Source: Psychroflexus sp. (GTDB lineage Bacteria; Bacteroidota; Bacteroidia; Flavobacteriales; Flavobacteriaceae). From it: a stretch of 34,102 bases of DNA. Within the stretch, counting starts at the first letter, position 1. Every line of letters begins with the position of its first letter. The translations under genes were made by a program, and so were the position numbers. Location of the stretch: NCBI GenBank assembly GCA_030457805.1, contig JAKDUG010000006.1, positions 1 through 34,102 of the forward strand, read 5' to 3'. Below, in pieces: positions 28,448-34,102 of the stretch. Below the pieces are notes generated by a model. That model did no database searches, was not told the origin of the DNA, and saw only the letters and a list, made by a program, of their open reading frames with translations.

Positions 28448-28849
28448 ATGAGTGATCAAGGAACGATGAAGAACGATGACATTTTTTCAAAGGTAATCCG
28501 CGCAGGAAGAAGAACTTATTTTTTTGATGTCAGATCAACAAAAGCTGACGACTACTATCTCACGATTACTGAAAGTAAAAAATTTACAAACGATGATGGA
28601 TCTTTTTTCTACAGAAAGCACAAGATCTATTTGTACAAGGAAGATTTTGAAAATTTTCAAGAAGCCTTAAACGAAGCCACTAATTTCATCATTAATGAAA
28701 AAGGAGAAGAAGTGATTTCTGATCGGCACCAAAAGGACTTTCAAAAGCCGACGTCAGAAGATTCAAATACAGACACTGATTTCGAGCCTAAGAAAGAAAA
28801 ACATGAGGCTGCGACTGCATTTACCAATGTGAGTTTTGACGATATTTAA
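28448..28849 (+). CDS. DUF3276 / PUR-domain (PurA-like nucleic-acid-binding) protein
   Basis: IFSKVIRAGRRTYFFDVRSTKADDYYLTITESKKF, RKHKIYLYKEDFENFQEALNEATNFI. ATG at 28448 preferred over the track start at 28415. Confidence 0.9.
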   Translation: MSDQGTMKNDDIFSKVIRAGRRTYFFDVRSTKADDYYLTITESKKFTNDDGSFFYRKHKIYLYKEDFENFQEALNEATNFIINEKGEEVISDRHQKDFQKPTSEDSNTDTDFEPKKEKHEAATAFTNVSFDDI

Positions 28850-28873
28850 AAAATAGATTTTTAAAACCCCTAT

Positions 28874-28910
28874 AAAGCTGATCATCATGCATTTGACTGA
28901 TCAGCTTTTT
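28874..28910 (+). terminator. Rho-independent terminator
   Basis: AAAGCTGATCA-tcatgcatttgac-TGATCAGCTTTTT, 11-bp stem with T-run. Confidence 0.85.
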
Positions 28911-29231
28911 ATATTTTACAATCTGCATGACGCCTTTGATTTGATTCAAAAAACTTCTGTTTAAAGGCTGAAATATTATTTAGAAAAAGACTTGATAACT
29001 TCAACTCTTTTGCTTATTCTCTCCGCTCTATAATCTGTCTATAGAAATGGAATCATTCAGATAAAACTAAATAAGATGGAAGTAAAATTACGCGATATAA
29101 CGAAAAGAGGAAAGGAAATTTACAGCATTTCTCCCCCTGTCAATTGACTTCATTTCTCTTAGTGATGAGGAAGCTATTAAGTAAGTCTAGATTTGAAAAG
29201 GAAGTTCTTTAAATTATTAAATTAAACATAT

Positions 29232-30893
29232 ATGTCTATAAAATTTACACGTGAGGATCAGTCCACAAAATTTTTAGGGCTGGTTGTCAATAAAACTGTT
29301 TTTTTGGCAACGATAGCTGTAATCATTAGTAGCGTTGCTTTTACACTTATTTTCGAAGCAGAAGCCGAGCTTTACTTCAATATTGCCCAAGATTATGTTT
29401 CGACACATGGCGGTTGGATTTATACATTAGCCGTTAATTTATTCATCGTATTCTGTCTTTATCTGGCATTGAGTAAATACGGTAATATCAGGATTGGAGG
29501 AAAAGATGCCAAGCCCGACTTTAATTTATGGTCGTGGTTTGCCATGCTTTTTAGTGCCGGAATCGGAAATGGATTAGTCCTTTTCAGTATTGCCGATCCT
29601 GTGCGAGATTTTCTAGATCCGCCCCGATTAGGTGGCGAAAAACCATCTTTAATCGCACAAGAAGCCATTAATTTTTCATTTCTACACCACGGTATTCACG
29701 GCTGGGCAATATACTCAGTTGTCGGTTTATCATTGGCCTATTTCACCTTTAACAGGAAAATGCCGTTGACATTGCGGTCAGCTTTCTATCCGATTTTAGG
29801 AAACAGGATTTACGGTTGGATGGGTAATCTTATCGATATCATGGCTGTCATCACAACAATGTTTGGTTTAGCGACCACAATTGGCTTTGGGGTTGGACAA
29901 ATCAACTCAGGATTCACGCATGTTTTTGGTATTCCGAGTTCATTGTTTTATCAGATTCTGATCATTGTCGGCGTCACTGCTGCTGCAACAATTTCAGCTT
30001 TTAGCGGTGTGAATAAAGGCGTAAAAATATTGAGTCAACTGAATGTCCGAGTGGCTTTAATTATATTTTTACTTGTTCTAATCTTAGGATCAACCACATT
30101 TATTTTAAAATCATATATACAAAACATAGGCAGCTATTTGGTCAATTTTGTAGATATGTCAACCTGGACAGAATCCCTACAAAACACAAGTTGGCAAAAA
30201 ACAAGAACAATTATGTATTGGGGTTGGTGGATTTCATGGTCTCCTTTTGTCGGAATCTTTATCGCACGGATCTCAAAAGGGCGAAGCATCAAAGAATTTA
30301 TACTGTGCGTACTGATTCTACCAGCGCTGGTCACTTTTTTATGGTTTAGTGCTTTTGGTGGCATCACGATGCGCGATATACTCGGTGGTGATACAGCAAT
30401 GATTGCAGCTGTCAATGATAACATTTCAACAGCATTGTATGTCTTTTTTGATAAATTTCCATTCGCGATACTTTTAAAATCACTCGCAATTATTTTAATT
30501 TGTAGTTTTATTATTACATCTGCAGACTCCGGTGCTTTAGTTATTAACAGCATTACGTCGGGTGGAAAATTAGAGACACCTGGATTCCAGCGTGTCATTT
30601 GGGCTGTTGCCACAGGGACAATTGCTGCCGTATTAATGTATGGTGGAGGTCTGAATGCGCTACAAACCGCTGTAACGGTAACGGGAATTCCTTTTGCAAT
30701 TCTATTGATTATGATGTGTTTCTCTTTACTTTCAGGATTAAAAGAAGACTATCGAAAGGCGGAACGCGAAGAGAAACTAACTGAAAAAGAAGTGTATCGT
30801 AAAAACATCCTTCAATTAGTCAACAAAGAACGTGAGAAAAGAAAGACAGAAAAAGACGAAGATCAACAAGATACTACCACAAAAAACCAATAA
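29232..30893 (+). CDS. BCCT family transporter (betaine/carnitine/choline type)
   Basis: WSWFAMLFSAGIGNGLVLFSIADPV, TTIGFGVGQINSGF, YWGWWISWSPFVGIFIARISKGRSIKEFI, FIITSADSGALVINSITSGG. Confidence 0.93.
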   Translation: MSIKFTREDQSTKFLGLVVNKTVFLATIAVIISSVAFTLIFEAEAELYFNIAQDYVSTHGGWIYTLAVNLFIVFCLYLALSKYGNIRIGGKDAKPDFNLWSWFAMLFSAGIGNGLVLFSIADPVRDFLDPPRLGGEKPSLIAQEAINFSFLHHGIHGWAIYSVVGLSLAYFTFNRKMPLTLRSAFYPILGNRIYGWMGNLIDIMAVITTMFGLATTIGFGVGQINSGFTHVFGIPSSLFYQILIIVGVTAAATISAFSGVNKGVKILSQLNVRVALIIFLLVLILGSTTFILKSYIQNIGSYLVNFVDMSTWTESLQNTSWQKTRTIMYWGWWISWSPFVGIFIARISKGRSIKEFILCVLILPALVTFLWFSAFGGITMRDILGGDTAMIAAVNDNISTALYVFFDKFPFAILLKSLAIILICSFIITSADSGALVINSITSGGKLETPGFQRVIWAVATGTIAAVLMYGGGLNALQTAVTVTGIPFAILLIMMCFSLLSGLKEDYRKAEREEKLTEKEVYRKNILQLVNKEREKRKTEKDEDQQDTTTKNQ

Positions 30894-31771
30894 TGAAAAA
30901 GAAAGAAATTTTACCTAAAGATCTCAATGTTATGATTGCTTTAGATTTAACTGAGATGGATGCTATTTTATTAAAATACGCGAGTTATTTATGTGAAGTC
31001 ATTTCTCCAAAACATTTTTACTTTACCCACAACATCAAGCAGTCTAAATTGTACAATATTTATGAAGAATTATTGGAAGAGAACTTAACTGTAGATGAAA
31101 TTATTGAAGAAGCTTTAGACACATCAATCAGAGATAATTACACGGGTAAAACTGAGTTTACAACGATCATAACAACGGATGAATACACGGAAAGCATTTT
31201 AGATCATCTCACCGATAAATATAAGATTGATCTGGTGATGATCGGCTATAAAAACGAATTTCAAGGGACAGGCGCTTTAACGCAAAAACTCGCCAAAATG
31301 CTAGATTCACATTTGTTATTAATACCAGAAGAAGCGCAAAGTGAGTTGAATAAAATTTTGGTGCCAACAGATTTCAGTTCTTCGTCAGTTAATGCATTTC
31401 TTGCGGCAGAAGAATTGACAGCAAAAACGAATGGCTGCATAGAAGCATTGCATGTTTACAACATTCCTTCTTATTTTTTCCCGTATATCAATACCAAAAA
31501 GGCAGAAGATAAAACGAGAGCCCATTTGGAAGGTAAAATGAAAAGCTATTTAAAGAAAAATAAGCTGAAGGAAACAATAAAATTTAAAAATATCAACAAA
31601 GAAGATTTATCTATTGTGGAAGTCATTAAAAATCAGGCTTTAAAAAATGATTTTGACTTAATCATCGTGACTGCCCGTGGCGCAAATACAATTACATCAT
31701 TATTTCTAGGGAGCACAACCAACGAACTGATCACAAGTTCGAGCTATAAGCCAGTATTAATGATCAATTAA
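30893..31771 (+). CDS. Universal stress protein (tandem USP-like domains)
   Basis: DLNVMIALDLTEMDAILLKYA ... second domain LNKILVPTDFSSSSVNAFLAAEELTAKTNGCIEALHVYNIP ... DFDLIIVTARGANTITSLFLGSTTNELITSSSYKPVLMI; ATG overlaps the BCCT stop codon. Confidence 0.88.
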   Translation: MKKKEILPKDLNVMIALDLTEMDAILLKYASYLCEVISPKHFYFTHNIKQSKLYNIYEELLEENLTVDEIIEEALDTSIRDNYTGKTEFTTIITTDEYTESILDHLTDKYKIDLVMIGYKNEFQGTGALTQKLAKMLDSHLLLIPEEAQSELNKILVPTDFSSSSVNAFLAAEELTAKTNGCIEALHVYNIPSYFFPYINTKKAEDKTRAHLEGKMKSYLKKNKLKETIKFKNINKEDLSIVEVIKNQALKNDFDLIIVTARGANTITSLFLGSTTNELITSSSYKPVLMIN

Positions 31772-31798
31772 AAATTTTCAACAAGCTGTTTTAAAATC

Positions 31799-31827
31799 AA
31801 AAAAGGGAGTCAAAAGCTCCCTTTTCG
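31799..31827 (+). terminator. Rho-independent terminator
   Basis: aaaaaagggag-tcaaaag-ctcccttttcg hairpin just after the USP stop. Confidence 0.75.
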
Positions 31828-31866
31828 CTTTGCATGATGTTGCTATCAAATTAGCAGAAAATCAAT

Positions 31867-32316
31867 TTATGACAAACAAGATTTGACATGTTTTGAGATC
31901 GTTTTTCCATCAGCACGACCAGACAGGCGCTGCGAAGCAAGTCCCATCACTTTCCCCATATCTTTCATTGAGTCAGCACCAGTTTCGGCAATAATAGCTT
32001 TCACTTCATTTTCAATTTCTTCATCACTTAACTGCGTTGGCAAGAATTCTTCAATTATTTTAGCCTCAGCTAATTCTGCTTCAGCAAGCTCTGCTCTATT
32101 TTGTTCTGTAAAAACTTCTGCACTCTCTTTACGCTGCTTCACAAGTTTCTGAAGCAGTTTAAGCCCATCCTCCTCTGTCATTTCATCTGATGATGTTCCT
32201 GCAGTTTTCGCTTTAATAATTTCGTTTTTTATGGATCTCAACGAAGCTAGAGCAACTGTATCCTTTGCTTTCATTGCTATTTTCATTTTATCCATCACTT
32301 GATTTTCTAATTCCAT
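31867..32316 (-). CDS. GatB/YqeY domain-containing protein
   Basis: LENQVMDKMKIAMKAKDTVALASLRSIKNEIIKAKT, EEFLPTQLSDEEIENEVKAIIAETGADSMKDMGKVMGLASQRLSGRADGKTIS; ATG at 32316 preferred. Confidence 0.93.
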   Translation of the reverse strand: MELENQVMDKMKIAMKAKDTVALASLRSIKNEIIKAKTAGTSSDEMTEEDGLKLLQKLVKQRKESAEVFTEQNRAELAEAELAEAKIIEEFLPTQLSDEEIENEVKAIIAETGADSMKDMGKVMGLASQRLSGRADGKTISKHVKSCLS

Positions 32317-32382
32317 TGTAAAAAGTTTTAACACAAAGATAAACAAACCTCAAAGCAATACAGCCAAATTTAAGAAGACGAT

Positions 32383-32428
32383 TTGTAACCAATGTTACCA
32401 CCTAAAAGTTTTAATAAGTTTAGATTTG
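32383..32428 (+). promoter_or_regulatory. Candidate Crp/Fnr-type operator plus -7 box upstream of MBL-rhodanese gene
   Basis: TTGTAAC-CAAT-GTTACCA dyad (32383-32400) centred at about 32391.5; TAGATTTG (TAnnTTTG) at 32421-32428; no -33 TTG at usual spacing. Confidence 0.5.
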
Positions 32429-32479
32429 TATAACAACAAAAACGATTCTAATTTTAGAATTCAACTAAAATAATGATTT

Positions 32480-33892
32480 ATGAAGATTGAACAAATCTAC
32501 ACTGGGTGTTTGGCACAAGGTGCTTATTATATCGAAAGCAAAGGCGAGGTCGCCATTATTGATCCGCTTAGAGAAGTTCAACCCTATATTGACAAAGCGA
32601 AAGAAAACAAAGGTCAAATCAAATACATTTTCGAGACACATTTTCACGCAGATTTTGTGAGTGGACATGTGACTTTAGCTAAAGAAACTGGCGCCCAGAT
32701 TATTTATGGTCCTTCAGCAGAAACAACCTTTGAAGCCTATACGGCCAAAGACAATGAAGTCTTTCAACTCGGTGAGATTACCATTGAAGTTTTACACACA
32801 CCTGGCCATACAATGGAGAGTTCATGTTTCTTATTGAAAGATAAAGACGGCAAAAACCATTCAATTTTTACAGGAGATACTTTGTTTTTAGGAGATGTTG
32901 GTCGTCCTGACCTCGCACAGAAATCAGCTAGCATGACGCAAGAAGATTTAGCAGGAATACTTTACGATAGTCTGCGGACTAAAATCATGCCACTTGAAGA
33001 TCATATCACCGTATATCCGGCTCATGGTGCAGGATCTGCTTGTGGAAAAAATATGATGAAGGAGACGATTGACACACTTGGAAATCAAAAAAGAGTTAAT
33101 TATGCGCTGCGTGAAGATATGACCAAAGAAGAATTTGTCAAGGAAGTAACAGACGGACTTATTCCTCCTCCGAAATATTTCCCCTTAAATGTTCAAATGA
33201 ACAAAGAAGGTTACGAAGATATTCAAAATATCATCAAAAGAGGCACAAAAGCGCTCACACCGAATGAATTTGAAGCTTCAGCTAATGAAAGTGGCGCATT
33301 AATTCTTGATGTTAGAAATGAAAAAGAATTTATCAAATCGCATATACCACAATCAATATTCATTGGTTTGGATGGTGATTTTGCGCCCTGGGTCGGTGCT
33401 CTCATTGCAGATGTGAAGCAACCCATCTTATTGGTCACGCCTAAAGGCAAAGAAGAAGAGTCAGTGATTAGATTAGCACGCGTTGGCTTTGACAATACAT
33501 TAGGACATCTCAAAGGAGGCTTTGATGCCTGGAAAGAAGTTGGAAAAGAATATGACAATATCAACTCCATAACAGCAGAAGAATTTAAATCATTAAACAT
33601 TGATAAGCTTGCCATTTACGATGTCAGAAAAGAAACGGAATACAAGGCAGAACATTTAAATCCTGCGATCAACACACCGCTTCATATACTCAATGATTAC
33701 TTAGAAGCCTTCCCTGCAAAAGATAATTTCTACCTGCATTGTTTGGGGGGTTATCGTTCTGTCATTGCGACTTCAATATTAAAAATGCGAGGGAAACACA
33801 ATTTAATAAATGTAGAAGGTGGATTTGAAGCCTTTAAAGAAATCGATATACCCACGACTCTCTTTGAATGTCCATCATCATCAAAATCGTAA
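32480..33892 (+). CDS. MBL-fold metallo-hydrolase with two C-terminal rhodanese domains (persulfide dioxygenase-like)
   Basis: MBL motif THFHADFVSGH, HTPGHTMESSCF, FTGDTLFLGDVGRPDL, YPAHGAGSACG; rhodanese 1 LILDVRNEKEFIKSHI; rhodanese 2 YDVRKETEYKAEHL...FYLHCLGGYRSVIA. Confidence 0.93.
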   Translation: MKIEQIYTGCLAQGAYYIESKGEVAIIDPLREVQPYIDKAKENKGQIKYIFETHFHADFVSGHVTLAKETGAQIIYGPSAETTFEAYTAKDNEVFQLGEITIEVLHTPGHTMESSCFLLKDKDGKNHSIFTGDTLFLGDVGRPDLAQKSASMTQEDLAGILYDSLRTKIMPLEDHITVYPAHGAGSACGKNMMKETIDTLGNQKRVNYALREDMTKEEFVKEVTDGLIPPPKYFPLNVQMNKEGYEDIQNIIKRGTKALTPNEFEASANESGALILDVRNEKEFIKSHIPQSIFIGLDGDFAPWVGALIADVKQPILLVTPKGKEEESVIRLARVGFDNTLGHLKGGFDAWKEVGKEYDNINSITAEEFKSLNIDKLAIYDVRKETEYKAEHLNPAINTPLHILNDYLEAFPAKDNFYLHCLGGYRSVIATSILKMRGKHNLINVEGGFEAFKEIDIPTTLFECPSSSKS

Positions 33893-33930
33893 AACAAGTC
33901 ATTTTATTGACATAGCATTAAGGATAAGAT

Positions 33931-33959
33931 AGCTGGCTCTGATTGGGTCAGCTTTTTTT
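33931..33959 (+). terminator. Rho-independent terminator after MBL-rhodanese gene
   Basis: agctggctc-tgatt-gggtcagct followed by T7; stem includes two G-U pairs. Confidence 0.75.
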
Positions 33960-34047
33960 ATCGTTATACTTAAAGGATGTTGTAGAAAAGCTTAGCCTTA
34001 TGGAAGAGATAAATACAAGAAGAAGATGAAATACTCATAAAACAAAG

Positions 34048-34077
34048 AAAGCCTGTAAGAATAAACTTACAGGCTTT
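34048..34077 (-). terminator. Terminator of the minus-strand rRNA operon
   Basis: AAAGCCTGTAAG-aataaa-CTTACAGGCTTT, 12-bp perfect stem, followed on the minus strand by TTTCTTTGTTTT. Confidence 0.75.
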
Positions 34078-34092
34078 GCTTTAATAAAGAAA

Positions 34093-34102
34093 GGCGGCGA
34101 CC
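34093..34102 (-). rRNA. Probable extreme 3' end of a 5S rRNA gene (truncated by window edge)
   Basis: Minus strand ends GGTCGCCGCC, resembling the terminal ...GAGAGTAGGTCGCCGCC of Bacteroidetes 5S rRNA, directly before a strong hairpin. Only 10 nt visible. Confidence 0.6.

Noticed and set aside
28932-28970. gcctttga...tttaaaggc imperfect stem in the gap before the BCCT gene
   Set aside because: Only about 6 bp of pairing with a long loop; expected by chance in AT-rich DNA.
1-34102. CRISPR array, tRNA genes, transposons, toxin-antitoxin or defence operons
   Set aside because: No regularly spaced repeats, cloverleaf-like segments, transposase ORFs or known defence domains were seen by reading; software (tRNAscan-SE, CRISPR finders, PADLOC) would be needed to be certain.

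Overview
The window is a chromosomal segment from a Flavobacteriaceae-type bacterium. This rests on gldF/gldG, a PorV/PorQ-family protein, DUF3276, long-form NusB and repeated TAnnTTTG promoter boxes. About 35 genes are supported, nearly all core or housekeeping: nif3-like (5' truncated), a Cys-less zinc-ribbon coiled-coil protein, purC, phoH, SAM hydrolase, gldFG, DegT aminotransferase, waaA, an S24/XRE regulator plus DUF2461, porV2-like, pssA, lnt, a frame-disrupted sugar transferase, and a vitamin B12 uptake locus. The B12 locus has a cobalamin riboswitch, btuB-like and BtuG-like genes on one side, and btuF/btuC/btuD-like plus a sulfotransferase-like P-loop protein on the other. These are followed by a NUMOD4/HNH-like protein with an HTH, a thioredoxin-family protein, yajC, DUF1573, nusB, an MsbA-like ABC exporter, DUF3276, a BCCT transporter coupled to a USP, YqeY and an MBL-rhodanese protein. 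The last 10 nt look like the 3' end of a 5S rRNA on the minus strand, preceded by its terminator. I found no CRISPR array, prophage, transposon or recognisable defence island. The most interesting signals are small: a Crp/Fnr-like dyad near -41 of the MBL-rhodanese promoter, a large dyad over the -33 box of an orphan self-cleavable repressor, a one-base frame disruption in the sugar transferase, a likely non-ATG start for waaA, long inverted repeats at two convergent gene junctions, and a possible gene relic upstream of the BCCT gene. I do not see convincing evidence for a wholly new multi-gene system.
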